64,000 bases of DNA from Ryuthela nishihirai (Eukaryota; Arthropoda; Arachnida; Araneae; Heptathelidae), in assembly GCA_038380435.1 (NCBI GenBank), contig JAWZYU010000034.1, positions 3,206,704 through 3,270,703 on the forward strand, written 5' to 3'. A program made the position numbers and the translations under genes. The notes under the pieces were generated by a model. The model did not search any database. It had not been told where the DNA came from and saw only the letters and a program-made list of their open reading frames with translations. This document shows positions 53,964 to 62,718 of the stretch, piece after piece. How positions within the stretch are numbered: position 1 is the stretch's first letter; each line of letters begins with the position of its first letter.

Positions 53964-54351
53964 TGGGGCGGGGGTGGCTCAGTCGGTAGCGCGCCAGGCT
54001 CGTAATCTGTAGTTCCCAGGTTCGAGTCCCAGCTGGGTCAGCGTTGAGATTTCTCTCCGCAAAATTCCCCGCCCTGCCCACGGTCAGTAGGGGACACCGA
54101 TGGGCTTGGAAAGGCCGCCGTCCGTCGGATGGGACGTTAAGCCGTGGCCCCGTGTGCGGGAGAGCCATACCCTGTGCACGTTAAAGAACACGCTGAATGG
54201 CCTTGACGAGAGGCTACCATCTGTCTCCCAACAGCTGTTCCAGTGGGTCCCCTCCCCCAACCTTCTCTGAGCCTTCGGGTCCATGTGACCTGGCCATTTA
54301 GCCCATGGTGTGCAAAAAAGTGCCGCTCAGAGGTAAAACAACCCAACCCAA
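53964..54351 (+). mobile_element. SINE family 1, complete copy nested in another SINE
   Basis: A full element of about 388 bp: a tRNA-like head (GGGGCGGGGGTGGCTCAG onward), central domain with CGGATGGGACGTTAAGC and GTGCACGTTAAAGAACAC, then CAACAGCTGTTCC, GTGCCGCTCAGAGG and the tail AAAACAACCCAACCCAA. The head has an A-box-like TGGCTCAGTCGGTAGCG (53975-53991) and a B box GGTTCGAGTCC (54019-54029). A perfect 13-bp duplication CTCCAGTGTGTCC flanks it (53951-53963 and 54352-54364). The head resembles a tRNA with loop CTCGTAA; similarity to initiator or elongator Met tRNA (CTCATAATCTG) is my inference. The conserved central domain recalls those of broadly distributed invertebrate SINE superfamilies, but I could not check which. 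Confidence 0.93.
53975..54029 (+). promoter_or_regulatory. Internal RNA polymerase III promoter (A and B boxes) of the nested SINE
   Basis: TGGCTCAGTCGGTAGCG at 53975-53991 and GGTTCGAGTCC at 54019-54029 sit at tRNA-like spacing in the SINE head. This is the usual type 2 pol III promoter arrangement. Activity is not shown by sequence alone. Confidence 0.7.
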
Positions 54352-54464
54352 CTCCAGTGTGTCCCCTTCCCCAACATTCTCTGAACCTTCCTGCTGATTG
54401 TGACCCGCCCATTTAGAACATTGTATGCAAAAAGTGTCTCTAGGAGGTAAAATAGTTCAACCCA

Positions 54465-55536
54465 CATTGTAAAAGAAAGCCATAAAAAAATATAAGTTCG
54501 CAGCGGGAGTGAATCGGTAAAAAAAATATCGCCATTATTCGAAAAAATAGCGAGGTATAAAAATGGTCACCAGTTACTACCAAGACATTATTTAGTTGCC
54601 GAATCTTTTCGGAAAATCGGAACCGTAGCTTTCTCATGACACCTTTAATCAAACTAAGTTAACTTCCACTCATGAAAAATCGATAAATATGACGTAGATC
54701 AACGTTCTCACAAGATATGTAGAAAAATGTTGCAAAATTATTTTATATTGACCAATATATGTATGTATTTAGTTATTCATATCAACGTTAATTAATTTAT
54801 AAATAGTTATGAATTCGATAAACGATCACTTTTCTATTCAGGGTATATTTTTGTAACCATGAATTTGACTGCGAAAATACTTACAATACAGAACTGTTAG
54901 TATTTTTCAAATTCGGTTCATAAATGGTAAAATAAAGACTTTTAAAATGTAGACATTAAATCGAAGTTTAGCTTTCCAAATAATACAAAATTAATAGCCT
55001 TTAAACACAATTCTTAACAATTCACTTTCCATCTTATAAACAGGGATTAATTACTGCAGTTGTCTTTAGTTCATTGGGAAGCCAAAATATAAGGGACTTA
55101 ACCCCCAACAATCCTGGTCTTACGTAGCCTTGCCTCGTGAAAACAAGAAAATTGCATTGCCTTAGAAACCAGCCTTCTCGCAATCCTTTGTTCCATGGAT
55201 TATAGTTCCAGAACTCAAAATCTTGTTCGCAACTTATTTATTAATTTATTTCTGTTCATTGAATTTACTGCCTATAATAATTTATTTGTTTATTTTAATT
55301 TTAGTTATTTATTCATTCCTAGGTTATTAACTGTGATTCCACAAACTGACTAATATTTATGACTGTGAAATCACCGTACCCACACATTCTCACAGAAATT
55401 AATCCCTACTTATAAATTTAGAAATCTTTACACTTCAATTAGCAATAATATTACTCAAATTAAATAGTGTTGCAAATCCTCATAATTTTTGACATTCATT
55501 ATATCATCAATTAACATTTATTTCTTCAATTATATG
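54465..55536. other. AT-rich interval without a recognised feature
   Basis: About 1.07 kb of AT-rich sequence with homopolymer runs and no long open frame of coding character. I recognise no repeat family, terminal repeat or RNA motif in it. Confidence 0.6.
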
Positions 55537-55653
55537 TATTTATTTGTTCGTATCGTGAAACCGCATTATGATATTTCAGTTAACTAACCGTTAACTCTTT
55601 ATTGTCATTCACGCTTAATTTCTTCTCATATAACTGGCAACAGCGGCATTGCG
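55537..55653 (+). repeat. 117-bp direct repeat, copy 1
   Basis: TATTTATTTGTT through AACAGCGGCATTGCG recurs at 56441-56558 with roughly ten differences. Shared landmarks are AACCGCATTATGAT, TTCAGTTAACTAAC and TTCACGCTTAATTTCTTCTC. The separation is 904 bp, or 510 bp once the SINE at 55921-56306 and its duplicated site are subtracted. It may be a pair of LTR starts or a partial tandem duplication. It is unrelated in sequence to the satellite. Confidence 0.8.
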
Positions 55654-55920
55654 TTTGATGCAGGCAATGATTGACGTAAGAGCTCAACACTTGTCAGGCG
55701 TCAATAATAGAGCATGCGGAAGTATGTAAATGACGTAGTGACATCAAGTAGATGTTTTCAAAAACTCAGAGAACTCTTGTCAGTAAGTTGTATTACAACT
55801 TGGATTGTTTCAGTTGACATCGTCTTATTGTGAATGTAGAACTGCATTTCTTGAGCACTCTTTTGCTATAGATATTTATATAATTAAAAGTTAGATTAGT
55901 ACTTTTACATTTTACTTTTA

Positions 55921-56306
55921 GGGGCGGGGGTGGCTCAGTCGGTAGCGCGCCAGGCTCGTAATCTGTAGTTCCCAGGTTCGATTCCCAGCTGGGTCAGCGT
56001 TGAGATTTATCTCCGCAAAACTCCCCGCCCTGCCCACGGTCAGTAGGGGACACCGATGGGCTTGGAAAGGCCGCCGTCCGTCGGATGGGACGTTAAGCCG
56101 TGGCCCCGTGTGCCGGAGAGCCATACCCTGTGCACGTTAAAGAACACTCTGGATGGCCTTGACGGGAGACTACCATCTGTCTCCCAACAGCTGTTCCAGT
56201 GGTCCCCTCCCCAACCTTCTCTGAGCGTTCGGGTCATGTGGCCTAGCCATTTAGCCCATTGTGTGCAAAAAAGTGCCGCTCAGAGGTAAAACAACCCAAC
56301 CCATTG
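55921..56306 (+). mobile_element. SINE family 1, complete copy
   Basis: A full-length element: head GGGGCGGGGGTGGCTCAGTC with A box at 55931-55947 and B box GGTTCGATTCC at 55975-55985 (an exact match to the GGTTCGANTCC consensus). The body includes GTCGGATGGGACGTTAAGCC and GTGCACGTTAAAGAACAC, and the tail ends AAAACAACCCAACCCA. TACTTTTA flanks it (55913-55920 and 56307-56314), with TTG between the tail and the right duplication. It is very close to the nested copy at 53964 and therefore probably young. Confidence 0.92.
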
Positions 56307-56440
56307 TACTTTTAATAGCTATTTTATCTTAAACTTGTTTGTGATGTACTCTAGATTGTTTTGCGCTTTCTCCACTTGTAATATATTTAATTGCATCACT
56401 CAAGTTTCCGAGTATCTGGCGCCCATTGGGTACCTCAAAA

Positions 56441-56558
56441 TATTTATTTGTTAGTGTGGCGAAAACCGCATTATGATTTTTCAGTTAACTAACTGTTAAC
56501 TTTTTATTGCCATTCACGCTTAATTTCTTCTCATATAACTGGCAACAGCGGCATTGCG
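56441..56558 (+). repeat. 117-bp direct repeat, copy 2
   Basis: The partner of 55537-55653. Just upstream lies TCTGGCGCCCATTGGG (TGGCGCCCA at 56417-56425), which has the look of a retroelement primer-binding site placed just after a 5' LTR. After GGCATTGCG at 56558 the two copies diverge at once. Confidence 0.75.
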
Positions 56559-56624
56559 AAGAATGAAAAGAATTTTAAGAATAAATATAATATATAACAC
56601 AATTTTACATTTCCTAAACTAGTA

Positions 56625-57012
56625 GGGGCGGGGGTGGCTCAGTCGATAGCGCGCCAGGCTCGTAATCTGTAGTTCCCAGGTTCGAGTCCCAGCTGGGTCA
56701 GCGTTGAGATTTATCTCCGCAAAAATTCCCCGCCCTGCCTACGGTCAGTAGGGGACACCGATGGGCTTGGAAAGGCCGCCGTCCGTCGGATGGGACGTTA
56801 AGCCGTGGGTCCTTGTGCGGGAGAGCCATACCCTGTGCACGTTAAAGAACACGCTGGATGGCCTTGACGGGAGGCTACCATCTGTCTCCCAACAGCTGTT
56901 CCAGTGAGTCCCCCCCCAACCTTCTCTGAGCCTTCGGGGTCCATGCGACCTGGCCATTTAACCCATGGTGTGCAAAAGAGTGCCGCTCAGAGGTAAAACA
57001 TCCGAACCCAAC
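56625..57012 (+). mobile_element. SINE family 1, complete copy with 12-bp target duplication
   Basis: A full-length element of 388 bp. The head runs from GGGGCGGGGG, with the A box altered at one base (CAGTCGATAGCG) and B box GGTTCGAGTCC at 56679-56689. It has the central domain, CAACAGCTGTTCC and the tail AAAACATCCGAACCCAA. CCTAAACTAGTA occurs on both sides (56613-56624 and 57013-57024), a perfect 12-bp target duplication. The intact site CCTAAACTAGTAGC can be read by deleting the insert. Confidence 0.95.
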
Positions 57013-57024
57013 CCTAAACTAGTA

Positions 57025-57464
57025 GCTTTCGAAGTGAATTTCCTGATGTTCATTCATACATTTAATCTGTACAAAAGTTGCACTAATCACACTACAATAC
57101 ATAACACAAACTTTATTTATTTATTCAATGCAACTCTTTGTACAGTTATTCACTGTACACATGAAAATTAATTAGTTTTTGCAAGCACTTAGCTGTGGTG
57201 ACGATACAGTTTTAGGATCACATAAAAATACCTTGCATCTGAATGGACGTCCGAAAGATTTTTGTAGGTGGGGGATGTGACAACAAATGGAAAATATTAT
57301 TTTTATCCCAGGGTTAAGCTCGAATTTTAAATTTATAGTCTATGGTTTGCATTAATTCCTTTTTTTCCGGTTAGAAGTCAGAAATTGCTGTTTTGTCCTC
57401 CCCATTCTGCCATCTTCTTGAGAACGTCCATGATTTCTACTTCATTAAGACACGAATGTATCAC
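57025..57464. other. AT-rich interval without a recognised feature
   Basis: About 440 bp between two SINEs. There are no coding-like frames, boxes or repeats that I recognise. Confidence 0.55.
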
Positions 57465-57474
57465 TATCGCATTT

Positions 57475-57960
57475 GGGTTGGATTGTTTTACCTCTGAGTG
57501 GCACTTTTTTTTTGCACACCATGGGCTAAATAGCCAGGTCACATGGACCCCGAAGGCTCAGAGAAGGTTAGGGGTTGGGTTGTTTTACCTCTGAGCGGCA
57601 CTTTTTTGCACACAATGGGCTAAATGGCCAGGTCACATGGACCCCGAAGACTCAGAGAAGGTTGGGGGAGGGGACCCACTGGAACAGCTGTTGGGAGACA
57701 GATGGTAGCCTCCCGTCAAGGCCATCCATCGTGTTCTTTAACGTGCACAGGGTATGGCTCTCCCACATACGGGGCCACGGCTTAACGTCCTATCCGACGG
57801 ACGGCGGCCTTTCCAAGGCCATCGGTGTCCCCTACTGACCGTGGGCAGGGCGGGGAAGTTTGCGGAGATAAAACTCAACGCGGACCCAGCTGGGACTCGA
57901 ACCTGGGAACTACAGATTACGAGCCTGGCGCGCTACCGACTGAGCCACCCCCGCCCCCCA
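57475..57960 (-). mobile_element. SINE family 1, minus strand, with duplicated 3' end
   Basis: Read on the minus strand, a complete SINE (head near 57957, tail near 57572) is followed by a second copy of the last ~97 bp of the element (57571 down to 57475). The whole 486-bp unit is flanked by TATCGCATTT (57465-57474 and 57961-57970). One target duplication around both parts points to a single insertion of a chimeric or template-switched transcript, not two events. The B box is the reverse complement of GGGACTCGAACC at 57892-57903. The second tail carries a longer A tract (T run at 57508-57519 on the plus strand). Confidence 0.9.
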
Positions 57961-58080
57961 TATCGCATTTAGTAACCATTCTGTTACAAAACTATCAGGT
58001 TGTAATGCAGTGAATTATTTCCCTCTGCTAATCGTGCATGATGAAATCAATTAACAAAATAACAATTTCAAAACAAATTC

Positions 58081-58453
58081 GGGTCGTTGTGGCTCAATTG
58101 GTAGCGCACCAGGCTTGTAATCTGTAGTTCCCAGGTTCGAGTCCCAGCTGGGTTAGCGTTGAGATTTATCTCCGCAAAATTCCCCGCTCTGTTCATGGTC
58201 AGTAGGGGACACCGATGGGCTTGGAAATGCCGCCGTCCGTCGGATGGGACGTTAAACCGTGCGCGGAGAGCCATACTCTGTGCACGTTGAAGAACACGCT
58301 GCATGGCAATGATGGAGGCTACCATCTGTCTCCTAGCAGTTGTTCTAGTGGGTCCCCTCCCCCAACCTCCTCTGAGCTTTCAGGATTCTTGTGACCTGGC
58401 CATTTTGCCCATAGTGTGCAAAAAAGTGTCGCTCAGAGGTAAAACAACCCAAC
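58081..58453 (+). mobile_element. SINE family 1, complete but diverged copy
   Basis: The head GGGTCGTTGTGGCTCAATTGG is altered, with B box GGTTCGAGTCC intact at 58133-58143. The central domain has lost bases (GTTAAACCGTGCGCGGAGAGCC). The tail ends AAAACAACCCAAC. The flanks TCAAAACAAATTC (58068-58080) and TCAAAATAAGTTC (58454-58466) match at 11 of 13 positions and look like a decayed target duplication. This copy is older than those at 54-57 kb. Confidence 0.88.
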
Positions 58454-58466
58454 TCAAAATAAGTTC

Positions 58467-59535
58467 TCTAAATGTGAAAAATAAAATTATTTTTTATGAC
58501 AAAATTTGGTTAAACTTATCTTGATCGCCCTCGAAGGTCATGTTGCGTCTTTTTGCTCTAAATGTTTTTTTTTTCTTTCTGAAATCCTTACTTAACTCGG
58601 TAAGCATAACAATGTGATCAAACAGAAAACAGTTTGAGCATTACTAGACATTAAGGAAATTCAATTAATTATTTAAACACTAAAGAAAAATTATAAACTA
58701 TTACAGTAAGTGCAAACATTTCTAAATGGATAAGAGATAAATTGATCTGACCTTTCCAATGTCGTTGCATTGAAGACAGAACACGGGAGAAGATCCTAGA
58801 GGGGTCCTTGAAGGGGAAACAGATCATGGGGGGCGTTGTAGATCAGCAACTCCACGGAAAATGATGATCTTCCCTCATCAGCATCAACCATCAGCGTCCT
58901 CGGACTCATCAGCATCCTCGGAATGTGAAAACGATTGAAGACAACGGGAAGGGGGGCGGGGAATACTTTCTACTGTGAGATCCGGCCTCCAACTGAAATA
59001 AATTTCGTTTCTGGTTAACAATGCTTTCAAAGTAATATTCTGTTGCATGAAAAACTACTTCATTCTTAATATCATTGTTGCGTCCATTTTCATCTCTTCA
59101 ACCGATTCATTATTGCCATTGCATTGTTTCGTTCCATCATATAAGAAATTTAAATTTAAAATCTCATATCACGTCCAGGATATTTATTCAGTATAAAAAA
59201 ACCGCATTTTAAAAGCCGGTTTCTTACTAATGCTACTTAAATAAAGCAACATTTACGTGTTTTTTTTCTCGCATCGTCGTTTATGTGCCCGACAAATACA
59301 ATTTTCTTTTAAATAAAAACAAAATTAATAAAAGAGGTATTTTTTTTCTTTGGATAAGTTCTAACAAAAAATAAATCTTCCCATTTTTCGAATTTCCAGA
59401 AGTTTGAATTTCGGAAGTTACAAGGATGCTTGAATCGTAATATGACAAACCTTTAAATCAATATTGTTCTTTTTTATTAATAGGGATATTTTTTTTTTGC
59501 GATAGAGTATGGCAAAAGAGATGTTTAAATTGACA
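58467..59535. other. Interval without a recognised gene; short CATCAGC repeats
   Basis: Mostly AT-rich. A GC-richer stretch at about 58780-58990 contains three close copies of CATCAGC(A/G)TC with CTCGGA (58876-58922). No open frame looks coding and I recognise no element. Confidence 0.5.
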
Positions 59536-59661
59536 GGAGATATTTAACCCGTGGGATGTCTTGGATGGAAGGAGATATTTAACCCGTGGATGTCTGGGAT
59601 GGAAGGAGATATTTAACCCGTGGATGTCTGGGATCGTGGGATGTCTGGGAGGAAAGGAGAA
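59536..59661 (+). repeat. 34-35-bp minisatellite, about 3.5 copies
   Basis: Units start at 59536, 59571 and 59605, each GGAGATATTTAACCCGTGG followed by ATGTCTGGGATGGAA (the first has two small changes). A partial unit CGTGGGATGTCTGGGAGGAAAGGAGA ends the tract. It is a simple local tandem repeat with no evident function. Confidence 0.9.
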
Positions 59662-59875
59662 TTAATTTCGGAAAATTAACATTTCGTTTTAGACAGACGT
59701 AATTGCTACTTTTTATATGCATTCCATAATTGAAATGTCATCTTTTAAGCAAAAGAAAAAATACTTTGGCTAAATTTTATATCTGTCTTTGTCAAAAATA
59801 ATTTTTTTTTATCACAAAGCCCATATGTGAAGGATTGTTATTATTATTGCAAACAATAAAATAAATATTAAATGA
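59662..59875. other. Short unassigned AT-rich interval
   Basis: AT-rich sequence between the minisatellite and a SINE family 2 copy. Nothing is recognised. Confidence 0.5.
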
Positions 59876-60068
59876 ACATTCCCTCAAGCAACTGTTTGGC
59901 CCAGAGGTCTGACAGGAGACTGTCAGCTTACCTGTCCTAGAGAAGATCTGTGAGGAAGGCGAGACCTCAGCAGAAAGACAACACAAATATCCATGCCTTA
60001 CCCGGGAATCGAACCAGGTCCCTTTGATCAATAGCCAAGCATGGTAACCACTTGGTAACCGAGATGGC
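59876..60068 (-). mobile_element. SINE family 2, minus-strand copy 1
   Basis: On the minus strand the element begins with a tRNA-like head (GCCATCTCGGTTACCAAGTGG; B box as the complement of GGGAATCGAACCA at 60004-60016) and continues into a short body of about 100 bp (complements of GACACAACACAAATATCC, CTGTGAGGAAGGCGAG and AGAGGTCTGACAGGAG). A second copy at 63542-63733 shares the head and body. The tail lies in AT-rich sequence near 59876. The head is degraded relative to copy 2. Confidence 0.8.
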
Positions 60069-60182
60069 AAAATATTTATTTCACACTTTAAAATAATTGC
60101 ACTCATTTTATGACAAAATTAAAACGTTTAATGCTATTTGGAACGAAAATTATTAGAAATATTGGAAGTGGAAATTTCGCAG

Positions 60183-60480
60183 GTTAGGTTGTTTTATCTC
60201 TGACAGGCACTTTTTATGCACACAGTGGGCTAAATAGCTAGGTCACAAGGATCCCGAGGGCTCAGAGAAGGTTGGGGAGCACACTATACAGCTGTTGGGA
60301 GGCAGATGTAGACTCCCGTCAAGCCATCAAACCTGTTTCTTAACGTGCATAGGGTATGGCCCGCCCACGGCTTTACATCCATGACGACGGAAGGTTTCCT
60401 TTGCAAGCCCATCGGTGTTAGCCTTGCTGACCGAGGACAGGGAGGGGAGTTTTAATACATCTCAATGCTGGTCCACTGGA
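60183..60480 (-). mobile_element. SINE family 1 fragment, minus strand
   Basis: GTTAGGTTGTTTTATCTCTG is the complement of the family tail. The body follows through CAGCTGTTGGGAGGCAG and TTCTTAACGTGCATAGGG and ends near CAATGCTGGTCCACTGG, just short of the tRNA head. It is diverged, with several small deletions. It is followed head-to-tail by a second minus-strand copy. Confidence 0.85.
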
Positions 60481-60838
60481 TTGGGTTGTTTTACATCTGA
60501 GGCGAACCTTTTTGCAGACAATGGGCTAAATAGCCAGATCAGAAGGATACCGAGGGCTCAGGGAAGGTTGGGGAGTGGGAACTCACTGTCCAGTTATTAC
60601 GGCACAGATGGTAGCCTCGCGTCAAAGCCATCCAGCGTATTCTTTATGATGTACAGGTAGGGATCTCCCGCACACGGAGGCACAGCTTAAGGTGCAATTC
60701 GACAGACGGCGGTCTTTCCAACCTCATCGATGGCTCCTATTAACCAAGGGCAGAACAGGGAGTTTGGCAGAAATAAATCTCATCACTGACTCTAACCTCT
60801 GAACTTCAAATTGTAGGCGTGGCGGGCTGTCGACTGTA
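60481..60838 (-). mobile_element. SINE family 1, degenerate copy, minus strand
   Basis: It begins with the tail complement TTGGGTTGTTTTACATCTGAGG, then the central domain (TTCGACAGACGGCGGTC), and reaches into a decayed tRNA head (AACCTCTGAACTTCAAATTG ... GCGGGCTGTCGACTG). The B box is no longer recognisable. It is an old copy in tandem with 60183-60480. Confidence 0.82.
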
Positions 60839-60840
60839 AT

Positions 60841-61263
60841 CGAATCTCTACACACCAATCAACAGACGATAAAATCAAGGTAATAAATCATCTGCGAAAA
60901 CGATCTAAAAATTAAATGAAATTAACAATGAATGAATCACTTATTCGATTTATTTTAATTTTAAAGAAAGTTAGGGAGCTGATAAGGTATTTCGTCCAAC
61001 AAAAGAACTCGACTTTTAGAGACATTTTTCCTGAACATGAATTGCTCAATTGATTTCATCATTGGCAATATGCTTCACCTTAACAACTTAGGTTTCACAA
61101 TACAAGAAGAAAGATGGTTCTTTAAAGGTTTCAAATTTATATTTTGGGTTTAATCACAAATTCACACAAAACCTTTTCACCAAAGACTTTCCTCTACTTT
61201 GAAGGGGAATATTATTATCTTCCCAATGGTTCTATGCATTCGCGAACTCTCATTGTATATATA
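60841..61263. other. Unassigned AT-rich interval
   Basis: About 420 bp of AT-rich sequence ending in a TATATATATA run next to the Tc1-like fragment. No gene or repeat is recognised. Confidence 0.5.
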
Positions 61264-61435
61264 TACACTGGCTAGAAAACATATACTGCTATGAAAGATC
61301 GCAAATGAATGGAACATTTCTTACTGACAGAAGTATTCTGTGTCACTGCAAAGTCCCATAAAAGCCATAAAAGCAGTGGTGGAAAGCGAAGTGCAACATG
61401 GGTAAAAAGGGTGATCTGACTGACTTCGAAAGGAG
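61264..61435 (+). mobile_element. Tc1-like transposon 5' fragment (terminal repeat and transposase start)
   Basis: It starts at TACACTGGCTAGAAAAC next to a TA-rich target, like the outer end of Tc1-type inverted repeats. About 130 bp downstream, an ATG at 61398 opens MGKKGDLTDFERS, matching from memory the conserved N-terminus of many Tc1-like transposases. The frame is cut after about 14 codons by SINE-derived sequence starting near 61437. No DNA-binding or DDE catalytic region is present, so the fragment is dead. Confidence 0.7.
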
Positions 61436-61436
61436 T

Positions 61437-61547
61437 TCGGTTTGGTTGTTTTGCCTCTGAACGGAACTTTTTTTGCACACATTGAGCTAAATAGCCAGGT
61501 CACAAGGACCCCAATGGCTCAGAGAATGTTGGGAGGAGAGAACTACG
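61437..61547 (-). mobile_element. SINE family 1 3'-end fragment, minus strand
   Basis: GGTTTGGTTGTTTTGCCTCTG to GAGAATGTTGGGAGG is the complement of the last ~110 bp of the family. It is 5'-truncated and interrupts the Tc1-like reading frame. Confidence 0.82.
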
Positions 61548-61561
61548 CTATTTCCCACAGT

Positions 61562-61726
61562 TCATCTGATGGGACGTAAAGTCGTGGCCCCGTGTGGGGG
61601 AGAGCCATACCGAGTGCACGTTAAAGAACATGCTGGATGATCTTGAAAGAACTCTACCATCTTTCTCCTAACAGCTGTCCAGTGGGTTCCCTTCCCCAAC
61701 TTTCTCTGAACCTTCGGGGTCCTTGT
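61562..61726 (+). mobile_element. SINE family 1 central fragment, plus strand
   Basis: CATCTGATGGGACGTAAAGTCGTGG through GTGCACGTTAAAGAACATGC, CTAACAGCTGTCC and CTTCGGGGTCC is the family's central and 3' body on the opposite strand to the neighbouring fragment. Head and tail are missing. The two fragments lie back to back with 14 bp between them, suggesting an inversion or two separate truncated insertions. Confidence 0.82.
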
Positions 61727-62098
61727 TTCGGATAGTAAATAATGGCTAAAATATAAATGTTCTGCGTCAAAAGCAGAATAAGCACTTAATATGAAAGGTT
61801 CAAATGGTGTCGCCAAACTCGGAGATTGTTTCATGTTTTTGGCAAAGAGGCATGATCCAGAATTATCTGTTAATCTCTTCCACGATTTCTGCCACTGTTT
61901 CCAAAGTGAGGTGGTGAAACACTATTTTGAAATCCAAGTACCGATTCGGCAATAAAGAGATGAACAGGGGCAATGCCATTGGTGTTGTACCAGGGCAACA
62001 CCACGGTAAATTTTTAAAGAAGCAGTAGCACTATAACGTGCATTTTCGTTGAAATCTTGAAAAGTTCATAAAAAAAATACAGTTCTCTGCATCGTTGG
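61727..62098. other. Unassigned interval
   Basis: About 370 bp. One plus-strand frame from about 61815 to a TAA at 61953 (LGDCFMFLAKRHDPELS...) is open for about 45 codons, but it has no recognised motif and no start context. I would not call it a gene. Confidence 0.4.
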
Positions 62099-62370
62099 TG
62101 AGGGTTGTTTTATTTTGAGCGGCACTTTTTTCACACCGTGGGATAAAGGCCAGATCATGAAGACCCCTAGAGCGAGAGAGAGAGAAGGTTGGGGGAGGGA
62201 ACCCACTGGACAGCTGTTAGGAGACAGATTGTAGTCTCCCGTCAATGCCATCCAGTATGTTCTTTAACGTGTACAGGGTATGACTCTCCCGAACACGGGG
62301 CCACGGTTTAACCATGCTCATCAGTGTCTCCTACTGACTTCTTATGAATGAGATTTTGGCAGAACTTGGA
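62099..62370 (-). mobile_element. SINE family 1 fragment, minus strand
   Basis: GAGGGTTGTTTTATTTTGAGC (tail complement), GAGAAGGTTGGGGGAGGG, CAGCTGTTAGGAGACAG, TTCTTTAACGTGTACAGGG and CACGGGGCCACGGTTTAAC follow in family order. The part beyond ATCAGTGTCTCCTACTGAC is degraded and the tRNA head is gone. Confidence 0.83.
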
Positions 62371-62718
62371 GAGAACAAAATGAGGAGGATTCCTCACGAG
62401 ATCAAAGACAGTGCCGAGTCGGTGATGATGTTTATCCGCTGTGTGGTTTACCCGCCGCGAGCATGAATTCTGCAGTACAGATGTAAAATGGCGGGATCTG
62501 GTCCGATACGTGACGTCACAGCCCACCACTGCCGATCCTACCGAAGTGCCAGATTCTGAGTTATTAGTAACGAGAGGCGGGAAAATCAGGTTTTTAGCTC
62601 GATAACAGACAGAGCGATGCTGAGTACGTGCAATCGGGCGCAGAAAGATCCATCCTGGAAATGGGAAATACGGCGGGAAACAACGAGTAATGGTCGTCAG
62701 CAGACGACTGGGCGACAC
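62308..62718 (-). other. 136-codon open frame, probably not a gene
   Basis: The longest open frame in the window. Its C-terminal codons overlap the SINE fragment above, and the rest covers a GC-richer stretch (62400-62720) containing TGACGTCA, GGCGGGAAA motifs and a small GTCGTC/GACGAC dyad (near 62694). The predicted protein (MSPSRLLTTITRCFPPYF...) shows no domain I recognise, and its composition (rich in R, S, T, H, P) is what random GC-rich sequence would give. The stretch may be an unidentified interspersed repeat or promoter-like DNA. Confidence 0.2.

Larger units (their letters stand above)
53828..54464 (+). mobile_element. SINE family 1, older copy interrupted by a nested SINE
   Basis: The 5' part (53828-53963) begins in the central domain (CGGATGGGACGTTAAGTC) and runs to CTCCAGTGTGTCC. 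The 3' part resumes at CTCCAGTGTGTCC (54352) and ends TAAAATAGTTCAACCCA at 54464. Both are diverged from the family. The interruption at 53964-54351 is a complete younger SINE. The head of this older copy is missing. Confidence 0.85.

Noticed and set aside
53968..54043. Functional tRNA gene predicted from the A and B boxes
   Set aside because: The tRNA-like sequence is the head of a dispersed SINE with target duplications. The acceptor ends do not pair well and the same head recurs in at least five copies.
55537..56558. A second 510-bp satellite related to the main array
   Set aside because: The 510-bp spacing appears only after subtracting a SINE, only one and a bit units exist, and the sequence shares no landmarks with the satellite monomer.
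53614..58325. Open frames sharing WNSCWETDGSLPSRPSSVFFNVHRVWLS and similar peptides
   Set aside because: The same peptide appears wherever the SINE occurs because it translates the SINE body. There is no start context or protein family.
61815..61955. 45-codon open frame LGDCFMFLAKRHDPELS...
   Set aside because: It is short, has no start or recognised motif, and lies among SINE fragments. I could not support a gene or a continuation of the Tc1-like transposase.
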